Assembly: GCA_031422675.1 (NCBI GenBank)
Contig: JANPMG010000041.1
Coordinates: forward strand, 12,001-76,000
DNA from: JAENVU01 sp031422675
Lineage (GTDB): Bacteria > Actinomycetota > Acidimicrobiia > IMCC26256 > JAENVU01
Direction of reading: 5' to 3'
DNA: 64,000 nt
In this document: piece by piece, positions 48,355 to 56,385 of the stretch
How the letters are laid out: every line of letters begins with the position of its first letter
How positions within the stretch are numbered: the stretch's first letter is position 1
Notes under the pieces: generated by a model
What the model saw: the letters and a program-made list of their open reading frames with translations, nothing else
Told to the model about the DNA's origin: nothing
Database searches by the model: none
Made by a program: the position numbers and the translations under genes

Positions 48355-49503
48355 ATGCGCGAGCGATTTCCCGGCGTGGGTCCGGACTGGGCGAGGTTCG
48401 ACGGTCCGGCCGGAACCCAGATGGTGGACACCGCGATCGACGCGATGACCAACTTCCTCCGGTCGGGAGACAACGCCAACGGACACGGGTTCTTCGGCGC
48501 GTCGGCAGCGAGTACCCAGCTCGTCGACGATGCGCGCGCCACCGTCGGTCGGCTGCTCGGCGCCGATCCCGGCGGCATCGTGTTCGGGGCGAACATGACC
48601 ACGCTGACGTTCGCGATCACGCGTGCATTGGCCCGGACATGGGACGCCGGCGACGAGATCGTGGGCACCCGCCTCGATCACGACGCGAACGTCACGCCGT
48701 GGCAACTCGCCGCCGACGAGCGCAGTGCGCGCCTGATCCTCGCGCCGTTCGACGTGGAGACCGGACGCCTCGATCCCGATGCCATCGTCGAACGCATCGG
48801 CCCGCGCACGAGGTGGGTGGCGATCACCGCAGCATCGAATGCGCTCGGCACGATGCCGGATCTGGGTCCGGTCATCGCGGCCGCGCACGCGCAGGGAGCG
48901 CGGGTGTTCGTCGACGGCGTCCATCTCGTTCCTCACGCGGGCGTGGACCTGCGAACACTCGGCTGCGACATCTTCGTCACCTCGCCGTACAAGTGGTACG
49001 GACCGCATGCGGGGGTGATGTGGATCACCCCCGACCTGCGCGATGCATTGAACCCGTACAAGGTCCGCCCGGCACCGGACATCGCGCCGGAACGGTTCGA
49101 GACCGGCACGGTGTCCTTCGAGGCCATCGCCGGGATCGGGGCCGCGGCCGCCTTCCTGCTCGAAACGGGTCTCACCACCGTCGTCGACCACGAACGGGAG
49201 CGGTTCGCCCCGTTGTTGAGCGGGTTGGTCGGCCTTCCGCACGTGACCGTGCACGGCCCGACCGATCTGGCGGCGCGCACGCCCACCGTCAGTTGGACCG
49301 TCAACGGTCACGAGCCCGACGCGGTGGCGGCCCATCTGGCCTCCCGGGCGGTGGCGGTCTGGAGCGGCAGCTACTACGCCGTCGAGACCATGGCCGCCCT
49401 GGGACTCAGCGGTACCGGCGCAGTCCGGGCCGGGGTGTCGTGCTACACGAGCGACGCCGACGTGACGAGGCTGCTCCAGGCGGTCAGCGAGCTCGCCCCG
49501 TGA
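48355..49503 (+). CDS. Cysteine desulfurase-like class V aminotransferase
   Basis: 382 residues, fold type I PLP enzyme. RFDGPAGTQMVDTAIDAM at the N-terminus, FGANMTTLTFAI, DHDANVTPW, the VDGVHLVPHAGVDL aspartate/His, and TSPYKWYGPHAGVMW with the PLP lysine. The catalytic cysteine loop of true IscS/SufS is not evident, so it belongs to the cysteine desulfurase-like subfamily that acts on unknown amino acids. The C-terminus RAGVSCYTSDADVTRLL is typical. Confidence 0.88.
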   Translation: MRERFPGVGPDWARFDGPAGTQMVDTAIDAMTNFLRSGDNANGHGFFGASAASTQLVDDARATVGRLLGADPGGIVFGANMTTLTFAITRALARTWDAGDEIVGTRLDHDANVTPWQLAADERSARLILAPFDVETGRLDPDAIVERIGPRTRWVAITAASNALGTMPDLGPVIAAAHAQGARVFVDGVHLVPHAGVDLRTLGCDIFVTSPYKWYGPHAGVMWITPDLRDALNPYKVRPAPDIAPERFETGTVSFEAIAGIGAAAAFLLETGLTTVVDHERERFAPLLSGLVGLPHVTVHGPTDLAARTPTVSWTVNGHEPDAVAAHLASRAVAVWSGSYYAVETMAALGLSGTGAVRAGVSCYTSDADVTRLLQAVSELAP

Positions 49504-49620
49504 CGATGGACGGCCACCCCGTGCCGGGCAGCCGATGAACGGGCGCCCGGACTGAACAAAGCGAATCAGCGAGGGCGCCGGGTCCGGAACCGCGAGCCGG
49601 TCATCGGCTAAACCGTCGCG

Positions 49621-50358
49621 GTGTCGAGCGTCGGTTGGATCATCCTCAGCGTCCTCACCGTCGCGCTGCTCGGCGGGGCATTCGGCTGGTCCCGAACCCG
49701 CACCCAGGCCCGGGCGGTCGCCGCGGAACTCGAGACCGCGAAGCGCGCGCTGGAAGAAAGCCGACGCGGGAGCGAGCACCTCGAGACCCGTATGCGCACG
49801 CTACGGGCGGAGTTGGCCGACGCCCACCGGACGAACGCCGATCTCACCGCGCGCATCGGCCGGACTAATCCCGCCGAGACCAGTCGCGCGCTCGGCATGT
49901 GGGCCCTCGAACGCCACCGCCAGGCGCGCGTGGCGGGGACGCCCCTCCTGGGCCTCGCGATCGGCCCGGGCATCGATCTCACCGCCGGGCTGACCGAAGC
50001 ACTGCGCGTCGAGCTCGAAGTACTCCGTGAGGAAGTGGGGACGCACGCCGAACTCGTGGCGGTCGACCTCGAAGACGGAATCGATGCCCGCCACGCGCTC
50101 ACGCTGCTTCGCATCGTCCAGGAACTGACCGCCACGCTGGCCAAGCGCGCCGACGAACTCAAGGTGACCGTCGGACGCGACGACGACCTCGCGGTGGTCA
50201 CCGTCGCCGCTCTCGGCTGGACCGACGCGTCACCCAACATTGCTGCGTTCGAATCCGGACTCTCGGCGCTGGAAGGCACACTCGAGCTCCGGCCGGACTC
50301 CGAGGACGCGGACACACTCCTCGCCATCGCGCGTATCAGCACCGTCGATCCGCAGTAA
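49621..50358 (+). CDS. Membrane-anchored coiled-coil protein of unknown function
   Basis: 245 residues, GTG start, 32 bp before the PPK2 gene. TM helix at residues 4-22 (VGWIILSVLTVALLGGAFGW), a coiled coil at about 28-85 (ARAVAAELETAKRALEESRRG ...), then a compact C-terminal domain LTEALRVELEVLREEVGTHAELVAVDLEDG ... ADELKVTVGRDDDLAVVTVAALG. The last part loosely recalls a degenerate histidine-kinase ATPase domain without the N and G boxes, but this is weak. TAAACC 6 nt before the GTG may be the -10. Confidence 0.65.
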   Translation: MSSVGWIILSVLTVALLGGAFGWSRTRTQARAVAAELETAKRALEESRRGSEHLETRMRTLRAELADAHRTNADLTARIGRTNPAETSRALGMWALERHRQARVAGTPLLGLAIGPGIDLTAGLTEALRVELEVLREEVGTHAELVAVDLEDGIDARHALTLLRIVQELTATLAKRADELKVTVGRDDDLAVVTVAALGWTDASPNIAAFESGLSALEGTLELRPDSEDADTLLAIARISTVDPQ

Positions 50359-50390
50359 CCACCGGCGCACCTCACCCCTTGGGAGCGACC

Positions 50391-51290
50391 ATGGCGAACG
50401 CCACACCGGAGCGATCCCGGATCGACGATCTGATCGCGCCCTTTCGCATCGACGCGCCGAAATCGTTCGACCTCTCGCAGCGCGATCCGGCCGACACCGG
50501 CGGCGTCAAGAACAAGCGAGCGGCGGCAACCCGATTGACCGAGGGCGCCGAGCGGCTCGCCGAACTCCAGACTCGACTCGCCGCGCAGCAGACCTTCGGC
50601 GTGTTGATGGTGCTCCAAGCCCTCGACGCGGCCGGTAAGGACGGGGCGATCCGCCACGTGATGCGTGGTCTGAACCCTCAGGGCGTTCGCGTCGTCTCGT
50701 TCAAGGCCCCGTCCCACGACGAGCTCGCGCACCACTTCCTCTGGCGCACCACTCGGGATCTCCCGCGACGGGGCGAGATCGGCATCTTCAACCGGTCCCA
50801 TTATGAGGAAGTCCTCGTCGTGCGGGTCCATCCCGAGTTCCTGGCCGCGCAGCACCTGCCCCCCACTGCAACGACCGACACCGTGTGGAAACGCCGGTTC
50901 CGCGAGATCAACGACTGGGAACGAACCCTCGTCGACAACGGATTCCCGATCGTGAAGATCTTCCTGCACATGTCGAAGGACGAACAAAGGCGCCGTTTGC
51001 TCGCACGGATCGACGAGCCGGCGAAGAACTGGAAGTTCTCGCAGCTCGACGTCCACGAGCGCGAGTCCTGGGACGACTACCAACTTGCGTATCAGGACAT
51101 GATCCGTGCCACGAGCACCAAGGCGGCACCGTGGTACGTCGTGCCGGCGGATCAGAAGTGGTTCGCACGCCTCGTGATCGCCGAGGCGCTGACCGCGACC
51201 CTGCTCGACATCAACCCGCAGTATCCGACGATGTCGCCGGCGCAGTTGGCCGATCTCGCCGCCGCCCGGACCCAGCTCGCAGCCGACTGA
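50391..51290 (+). CDS. ppk2: Polyphosphate kinase 2 family protein
   Basis: 299 residues. The P-loop-fold PPK2 core: LMVLQALDAAGKDGAIRHVM (Walker A DAAGKDG), PQGVRVVSFKAPSHDELAHHFLWR, the lid GEIGIFNRSHYEEVLVVRVHPE (Walker B NRSHYE), and KIFLHMSKDEQRRRLLARIDEPAKNWKFS. These enzymes transfer phosphate between polyphosphate and nucleotides (AMP/ADP or GDP). The single PPK2 domain and this lid suggest an NDP- or NMP-phosphorylating form; the class cannot be fixed by eye. ATG after GGGAG at 50391. Follows the unknown membrane gene in one operon. Confidence 0.92.
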   Translation: MANATPERSRIDDLIAPFRIDAPKSFDLSQRDPADTGGVKNKRAAATRLTEGAERLAELQTRLAAQQTFGVLMVLQALDAAGKDGAIRHVMRGLNPQGVRVVSFKAPSHDELAHHFLWRTTRDLPRRGEIGIFNRSHYEEVLVVRVHPEFLAAQHLPPTATTDTVWKRRFREINDWERTLVDNGFPIVKIFLHMSKDEQRRRLLARIDEPAKNWKFSQLDVHERESWDDYQLAYQDMIRATSTKAAPWYVVPADQKWFARLVIAEALTATLLDINPQYPTMSPAQLADLAAARTQLAAD

Positions 51291-51329
51291 CCGATCGCCC
51301 GCGCGGGTTCGTGGCCTGCTCGGGCGCAG

Positions 51330-51497
51330 CTACGCGGCGCGAGCCGCGCGAGCTTCGAGCTGCGCCACCTGGATTTCGAGCTGCGCGACCTGGGCGTCGA
51401 CGCGAGCTCGGGCGCTGATCACGTCGGACACGTTGTCCAGCGCGCCGCGCCCTCCGAGCCGGCCGAGCAGAACGGGGAGCACTGCGAATCGAGGCAT
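51330..51497 (-). CDS. 55-residue small coiled-coil protein
   Basis: ATG at 51497 follows AAGGAG by 5-6 nt, an excellent ribosome-binding site. The protein starts MPRFAVLPVLLGRLGG, continues with GALDNVSDVISARARV and ends with a two-heptad coiled coil DAQVAQLEIQVAQLEARAARA. It lies alone on the minus strand between ppk2 and the big membrane gene. The first third is hydrophobic and may be membrane-associated. No family recognised; the well-placed Shine-Dalgarno and the regular heptads argue that it is real. Confidence 0.6.
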   Translation of the reverse strand: MPRFAVLPVLLGRLGGRGALDNVSDVISARARVDAQVAQLEIQVAQLEARAARAA

Positions 51498-51646
51498 CGG
51501 GTCTCCTTGGGGTCATTGGTGCGAGCGGTCCGTTTGCTGATGCCGACATCATCGAGGAGCCAGATCGCAACGACATCACCTCCAGCCGTCCGCGACGCGA
51601 ACAGCAGGTGACATCTCACTGACACGGTTGACCGCGAGCCATTTCG

Positions 51647-51652
51647 TAGGCT
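51647..51652 (+). promoter_or_regulatory. -10 (TAGGCT) upstream of the membrane protein gene
   Basis: TAGGCT is 6 nt before an in-frame ATC (51659) and 57 nt before the GTG at 51710. There is no Shine-Dalgarno before the GTG, so the true start may be the non-standard ATC of a leaderless mRNA; this is a suggestion only. Confidence 0.35.
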
Positions 51653-51709
51653 CGCACCATCGAATCGTCGACGGGCAGGCCCCCGGTCACCCGAACCCGT
51701 TCACTGGTC

Positions 51710-53896
51710 GTGGGCGCGCTCGTTGCGGCAGTGCTGTCGTCGGTGGCCATCGGCGTGGTGACCCACATCTGGGACCAGCCGCTGCACGTCCCGTTCCAGT
51801 ACGCGCACGCGCCGGGCGACGACGAGGCTGACGCCACCCTCGATCTGATGCTGATCAAGAACATGCACGAGACCGGCTGGTTCAACCACAACCCGAAGCT
51901 CAACGCGCCGTTCGAGCAGCAGTGGGCCGAATGGCCGATGGGCGGGGATCTGCTCAGCTACACGATCAAGAAGGGAATCCTCGCGGTCACCGACGACGTG
52001 CCCCTGACCTTCAATCTCTTCTGGCTCCTCACGTTCCCACTCACCGCGCTGGCCGCCTTCCCGGCGCTGCGGGCGCTGCGCGTCTCGTGGGCGGCGGCGG
52101 TCGTCGGCGCAGTGCTGTTCTCGCTGGCGCCGTACCACTTCCGCAACGGTGCCGGCCACCAGAACCTCGCCTTCTACGTCGGCATCCCGACCATCGTGCT
52201 GATCTGCATGAAGATCCTGGGGCCCGACGGCGCGCTGCCCACCCTGAGCGACCTCCGTCACCGCTCCGGCTGGCGGCGCATCCGCTGGCTCATCCTCGGG
52301 GTCGTGCTCGTCGGCGTGACCGGGATCTACTACCTCGCCTTCCTCCTCGCGCTGGTCGCGATCTGTGCCATCGTCGGCGCGATCGCCCGCCGGGCACCGG
52401 GACGGCTCGCGATCGCGCTGGGGTTCGGCGCCGTGGGGCTGGTCACGTCGGCACTCGCGAACCTGCCGACCCTCGCGTTCCGATGGAGCCACGCGGCCAA
52501 CCTGCTCGGGGTTCCCGACCGACGGCCGGGCGTTTCGGAGGCGTACCCCCTCCGGCTCGTGGAGCTGCTGAGTCCGGTCACCCAACATCGGTTCGGCCCG
52601 TTCGCCTGGTTCGCGGACCAGGTCTACGCGCCGAAACAACGCGGCTTCGCCACCGCGATGCTGGGACTGGCGGCGACGATCGGGCTCGTGGCGGCGATCG
52701 CCGCGCTGCTCGTCCGCGCCGCTCGACGATCACGGGTGACGGGTTGGTCGTTCGAAGCGCGGCTCGGCATCGTGATCCTCACGGCGTTCTTCGTGGGTTC
52801 CGGCGGCGGTATCAACCGTGCGCTCGAACTCACCGGCCTCAGCGGGGTGCGGGCGTGGACCCGCATCGGCATCGTGATCTCGTTCGCGAGCATCGTGGTA
52901 TTCGCACGACTCCTCGATCGCCTGCGAGTCACGCTCACCCGCCGGTCGCGCGCGCGGGCGAGCATCACGTGGGCCACCGCGCTGAGCCTGATCGTCGTCG
53001 TCGGGCTCCTCGATCAGGCGTCGCCCGCGCTCATACCCAAGCCGCGGGAGGCGCAGTGGCGGGCGGACCAACGCTTCACCGCCACGCTCGAGCGGCAGCT
53101 GCCTCCCAACGCGATGGTGTTCCAACTTCCCGTCGTCGATTTCCCCGAGCACGGCGCCACCCTCGACATGTCGGCGCACGACCACATCAAGCAGGGCTAC
53201 CTTCACTCGCGAACGCTCCGGTGGAGCGCCGGCGGCATCCGGGGCCGCAGCGGCGAGTGGCAGTGGCCCGCCGCGCGGCTGCGCACCCGAACGCTGGTCC
53301 GGGGTTTGAGTGCGCTCGGCTTCTCCGCAGTGATGCTCAACCGAGAGGGTTCCGCGGCATTCGGCGCGGATCGGGTGGACGCGCTGAACCGCCTGCTCGG
53401 CCCGCCCATCGCACGCGGTCGAGACCACGCGCTCGCGTGGAGCCTCGAGCCGTCACGGCGAACGTTGGCCGCCGAAACGAGCGCATCCGATCGGCGGGCG
53501 ATTGTCCGTCGGCTGCTGCACGCGCCGCGCGTGTATCTCTCCACCGACGTCGATCCGATCCGGAACCGGGGTGCGACCCAACCGGTCTGCCGCACCGCGC
53601 AGCTCATCTTCGTGAACCCAGGGAGGACGAAGCGGCGCGTCACCCTCCAACTCAACGTGACGCCGAACGGCGACATCGACCCACGCGGCCGCCTCCGCTT
53701 CCGCGGCGAATCGATCCCGATCGCCGTCGGCCAGCGTGCTGCTACCGGCGCCCGGAACCCGTCGAAGCCCAAGATCGAGCTCGTGCTCCCCGCCGGCGAG
53801 ACGCGCGCGGAGGTGAAGTTCCGCCCGCATGATGTTCGCTGCGCCTCGGCCCAGTTCGACCAACTGACCACGGTCTCGGTCTCACTCCGCCCCTGA
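51710..53896 (+). CDS. Large polytopic membrane protein, GT-C-glycosyltransferase-like
   Basis: 728 residues from GTG 51710 (possibly 17 residues longer, adding RTRS before TM1, if a non-canonical ATC at 51659 is used). About 10 TM helices follow (VGALVAAVLSSVAIGVV, FNLFWLLTFPLTALAAFPAL ...). The first extracytoplasmic loop has DDEADATLDLMLIKNMHETGWF with an acidic pair as in GT-C enzymes. Residues about 440-728 form a soluble outer domain (HGATLDMSAHDHIKQGYLH...). Resembles actinobacterial membrane glycosyltransferases of unknown acceptor; no close relative named. It ends next to the dispersed repeat at 53904. Confidence 0.75.
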   Translation: MGALVAAVLSSVAIGVVTHIWDQPLHVPFQYAHAPGDDEADATLDLMLIKNMHETGWFNHNPKLNAPFEQQWAEWPMGGDLLSYTIKKGILAVTDDVPLTFNLFWLLTFPLTALAAFPALRALRVSWAAAVVGAVLFSLAPYHFRNGAGHQNLAFYVGIPTIVLICMKILGPDGALPTLSDLRHRSGWRRIRWLILGVVLVGVTGIYYLAFLLALVAICAIVGAIARRAPGRLAIALGFGAVGLVTSALANLPTLAFRWSHAANLLGVPDRRPGVSEAYPLRLVELLSPVTQHRFGPFAWFADQVYAPKQRGFATAMLGLAATIGLVAAIAALLVRAARRSRVTGWSFEARLGIVILTAFFVGSGGGINRALELTGLSGVRAWTRIGIVISFASIVVFARLLDRLRVTLTRRSRARASITWATALSLIVVVGLLDQASPALIPKPREAQWRADQRFTATLERQLPPNAMVFQLPVVDFPEHGATLDMSAHDHIKQGYLHSRTLRWSAGGIRGRSGEWQWPAARLRTRTLVRGLSALGFSAVMLNREGSAAFGADRVDALNRLLGPPIARGRDHALAWSLEPSRRTLAAETSASDRRAIVRRLLHAPRVYLSTDVDPIRNRGATQPVCRTAQLIFVNPGRTKRRVTLQLNVTPNGDIDPRGRLRFRGESIPIAVGQRAATGARNPSKPKIELVLPAGETRAEVKFRPHDVRCASAQFDQLTTVSVSLRP

Positions 53897-53903
53897 TCTT
53901 CCG

Positions 53904-53941
53904 CTCTTGGCCCTGCGGGCCGGGCCGCTCGGGCCACGCTC
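53904..53941. repeat. Copy 2 of the dispersed 38-bp intergenic element
   Basis: 36 of 38 bases match 19600-19637. Here it lies between two convergent genes (51710 + and 54009 -), so it may act in transcription termination. Confidence 0.9.
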
Positions 53942-54008
53942 GCTGGGCCATCGACTCGAAACCCACGTGCGCATCCCGCTCGCTCTCGCTTCCCGGCCGG
54001 CCCGCCGT

Positions 54009-55331
54009 TCAACCGTGGCAGTGCTTCGTCTTGCGGCCGCTTCCGCACGGGCACGGGTCGTTCCGGCCCGCGGCGGCGAAGGCCGCCATCACCTCGCCGG
54101 CGTGACCGCCGTGGCGGAGTCGATCCACCATGAGCGCCATCACCCCGTCGATGTGGGTGAAGAAGTGGAGGTAACCGGCGCAGAGGTGGTTCAGACCGAC
54201 CTCCCCGGTCGCGGTACGGGCCACCCGATTCTTCGGGCACTCACCGCGGCACGCGAACAGCACCGCGCAGTCACGACACTGTTGGGGCAAAGTGTCACGC
54301 TTCGCGGCACCGAACGCCCGCTGTTGCGGCGATGCCATCAATGCCACCATGTGGGATTCGGTGATGTTGCCGAGCAGGTGCGCCGGGTCGACGAAGTGAT
54401 CGCACGAGTACAGATCCCCGTTGTGTTCGAGGGCCACCGCGTTCCCGCAGGTCTCGGAGAAGATGCAGAGCGCCGGAGCCGCGCCGTACCAGGACGCCAA
54501 CGCAGCATCGAACATCTGCACGAAGACCTCCCCCACGTCGCGTCGCACCCACTCGTCGAAGATCGTGGTGAGGAACCGGCCCCATGCTGCGGGCGACACG
54601 GACCGATCCGTCAGCTCGTCGCCGGACTCGTCGACGCGTTCGACGATCGGGATGAACTGCATGAACCGCGCCCCGAGATCGTCCCGGAAGAAGCGATAGA
54701 CGGCAAGCGGGGCATCCTGGTTCGCCGCGTGCACCGTGCACAGCACGTTCCATTCCACGCCCGCGCGGGTGAGCCGTTCCAGTCCGGTCCGGACTCGTGC
54801 GAAGGTGGCGCGACCCTGCTTGTCCACGCGGTACACGTCGTGCAACTCCGGCGGACCGTCGATACTGATCCCCACCAAGAACTGCTTCTCGCGGAGGAAC
54901 GCGCACCATTCGTCGGTGAGCAGGGTCCCGTTGGTCTGGATCGTGTGGTGCAGTTGTTGGCCCGGCCGCGCGCACGCCTCCGCGTACGCGACCGCCCGTC
55001 GGAAGAAATCGAGGCCCATGAGCGTCGGCTCCCCGCCTTGCCACGCGATGGTGACCTCGGGCGTGAGCTGGGACTCGATGACTTGGCGGATATAGGTCTC
55101 GAGCACAGGGTCGGACATCCGGAACCGGTCGCCGGGGTACAGCGCTTCCTTCTCGAGAAAGAAGCAGTACGAGCAATCGAGATTGCAGATTGGACCGGAC
55201 GGCTTGGCGAGGACATGAAACCCGGGGGGCGCCGTCGGCGGTCGATCGGCCGGAAGTTCAGGGGCCGGGCGTGCAGGGCCCGGGAGTTCGGGTGCCGGGC
55301 GCCGACCGACGGCGATCGGGACCTCCACCAT
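54009..55331 (-). CDS. Anaerobic sulfatase-maturating enzyme-type radical SAM/SPASM protein with SEC-C tail
   Basis: 440 residues. A proline-rich N-terminus (to residue 35), then the radical SAM cluster CNLDCSYCFF, AWQGGEPTLMGLDFF, HHTIQTNGTLL, and GISIDGPPELHDVYR. The SPASM part has many Cys (LCIFSETCGNA, LYSCDHFVD, CRDCAVLFACRGECPKNR, HLCAGYLHFF) for two auxiliary clusters, as in anSMEs, which convert Ser/Cys of sulfatases to formylglycine. The last 20 residues are a zinc SEC-C motif (NDPCPCGSGRKTKHCHG), an unusual addition. ATG at 55331 lies 8 nt after TAGAGT (leaderless). No sulfatase or precursor peptide is nearby. Confidence 0.9.
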   Translation of the reverse strand: MVEVPIAVGRRPAPELPGPARPAPELPADRPPTAPPGFHVLAKPSGPICNLDCSYCFFLEKEALYPGDRFRMSDPVLETYIRQVIESQLTPEVTIAWQGGEPTLMGLDFFRRAVAYAEACARPGQQLHHTIQTNGTLLTDEWCAFLREKQFLVGISIDGPPELHDVYRVDKQGRATFARVRTGLERLTRAGVEWNVLCTVHAANQDAPLAVYRFFRDDLGARFMQFIPIVERVDESGDELTDRSVSPAAWGRFLTTIFDEWVRRDVGEVFVQMFDAALASWYGAAPALCIFSETCGNAVALEHNGDLYSCDHFVDPAHLLGNITESHMVALMASPQQRAFGAAKRDTLPQQCRDCAVLFACRGECPKNRVARTATGEVGLNHLCAGYLHFFTHIDGVMALMVDRLRHGGHAGEVMAAFAAAGRNDPCPCGSGRKTKHCHG

Positions 55332-55339
55332 GGCGCCGG

Positions 55340-55345
55340 ACTCTA
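55340..55345 (-). promoter_or_regulatory. -10 (TAGAGT) formed by the thioesterase stop codon
   Basis: On the minus strand the TAG stop of the upstream thioesterase gene is the first half of TAGAGT, 8 nt before the radical SAM ATG; a leaderless arrangement identical in kind to 48342-48347. Confidence 0.42.
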
Positions 55346-56281
55346 GATCGAACCGCCGCCGGCACTCCCGGCCGGAAGGTTTCGCAGGTCGAGTGGGTAG
55401 CGGTCCTGACCTTCGGGCACGGCGCCGGCGAACGCGAAGACCATCGTCTGGGTCCCGTACGCGACGAGCCCGGCTTCGGGATCCCACAGTTCGATCTCCA
55501 CCGACGCGTACCCGTCCGCGGCCCGCCGGGCGAAGTTCCGAGTCAGGAGGTACTCCGAGCGCGCGGAACCGGTGATGTGGACGGTGAGATCGGCGCTCGG
55601 CCCGTACCAGTCGTGCGCGATCGGCTGACCCATCCGCTGCGCGACGGCGCCCGGCATCATGTCGCACAAGCAGACGAGCGCCAGTGGGTCGATGCTGCCG
55701 TCGGGCTCGCGCGGCGTCTCGTCGAATCGCTGCAAATTTTGACGCTCGCTCGTGGTCGGGATGTAGTCCTCCCACGGCGGGTTGCCCACCACCGGGCGCC
55801 CCTCGATGTGATGCTCCCAGATCGGGAACGGCGCGAAGTCTTCTTCCCACTCCACACCGTCGGGCAGGCCGTCGCGAAACCGCGGGAGCGACTCTGGATC
55901 TGGGAACGCGGGTGGCGTGACATCGGTGAACTCGAACCCGGGCCGAGATCGGCCGAACACCGCAATCGCGCTCAGCCCGGCCGCGCGCCCCGGCGTGCGC
56001 ATGGTGGCGGCCACTTGGGCAACCGACCGGCCTTGGCGCAACACGGTGACGTCGATCTCGGCGCGCCCGGCTTCCACCGGTTCGGCGAAGACACACGACA
56101 CCGACCGCAACGCCAGCGAGTCATCGAGGGCGGCGCCCATCGCCCGCGTTGCCGTGGCCAGCGAGATACCGCCCTGGGGGACGGTCGGTGCGGACCACGT
56201 GACCGGCAGATCCGCTAGAAACCGGCCCGGGACTGCCGGGTCGGCCACGACGGACGAATCGCGTTGAAACGCAGAAGCCAT
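55343..56281 (-). CDS. Acyl-CoA thioesterase family protein (double hot-dog)
   Basis: 312 residues of the TesB-like thioesterase superfamily: PTVPQGGISLATATRAMGAAL in the first hot-dog half, RSVSCVFAEPVEAGRAEIDVTVLRQGRSVAQVAATM (strand pattern of the fold), then in the second half DPLALVCLCDMMPGAVAQRMG and ADLTVHITGSARSEYLLTRNFARRAADGYASVEIELWDPEAGLVAYGTQTMVF. Acts on acyl-CoA; the chain length is unknown. It is directly upstream of the radical SAM gene but probably functions independently. Confidence 0.82.
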   Translation of the reverse strand: MASAFQRDSSVVADPAVPGRFLADLPVTWSAPTVPQGGISLATATRAMGAALDDSLALRSVSCVFAEPVEAGRAEIDVTVLRQGRSVAQVAATMRTPGRAAGLSAIAVFGRSRPGFEFTDVTPPAFPDPESLPRFRDGLPDGVEWEEDFAPFPIWEHHIEGRPVVGNPPWEDYIPTTSERQNLQRFDETPREPDGSIDPLALVCLCDMMPGAVAQRMGQPIAHDWYGPSADLTVHITGSARSEYLLTRNFARRAADGYASVEIELWDPEAGLVAYGTQTMVFAFAGAVPEGQDRYPLDLRNLPAGSAGGGSI

Positions 56282-56385
56282 GCACTGAGCCTGACCGAGT
56301 GCGCCACCCGCTCGCCAACGGTTTTCGTCAGCGAGGCGAGCGGCGCACCGGCCATTCTGGTGTGGCCCGTTCTGGTGTGGCGTGA

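Noticed and set aside
51330..55331. Small peptide 51330-51497 as the RiPP substrate of the radical SAM enzyme
   Set aside because: It is 2.5 kb away with a large gene between, has no Cys and shows coiled-coil rather than precursor features.
54009..56096. Fusion of the radical SAM protein with a 250-residue N-terminal extension
   Set aside because: The extension is the out-of-frame reading of the thioesterase gene on the same strand; MVEVPIAVG at 55331 is a fitting start with its own -10.
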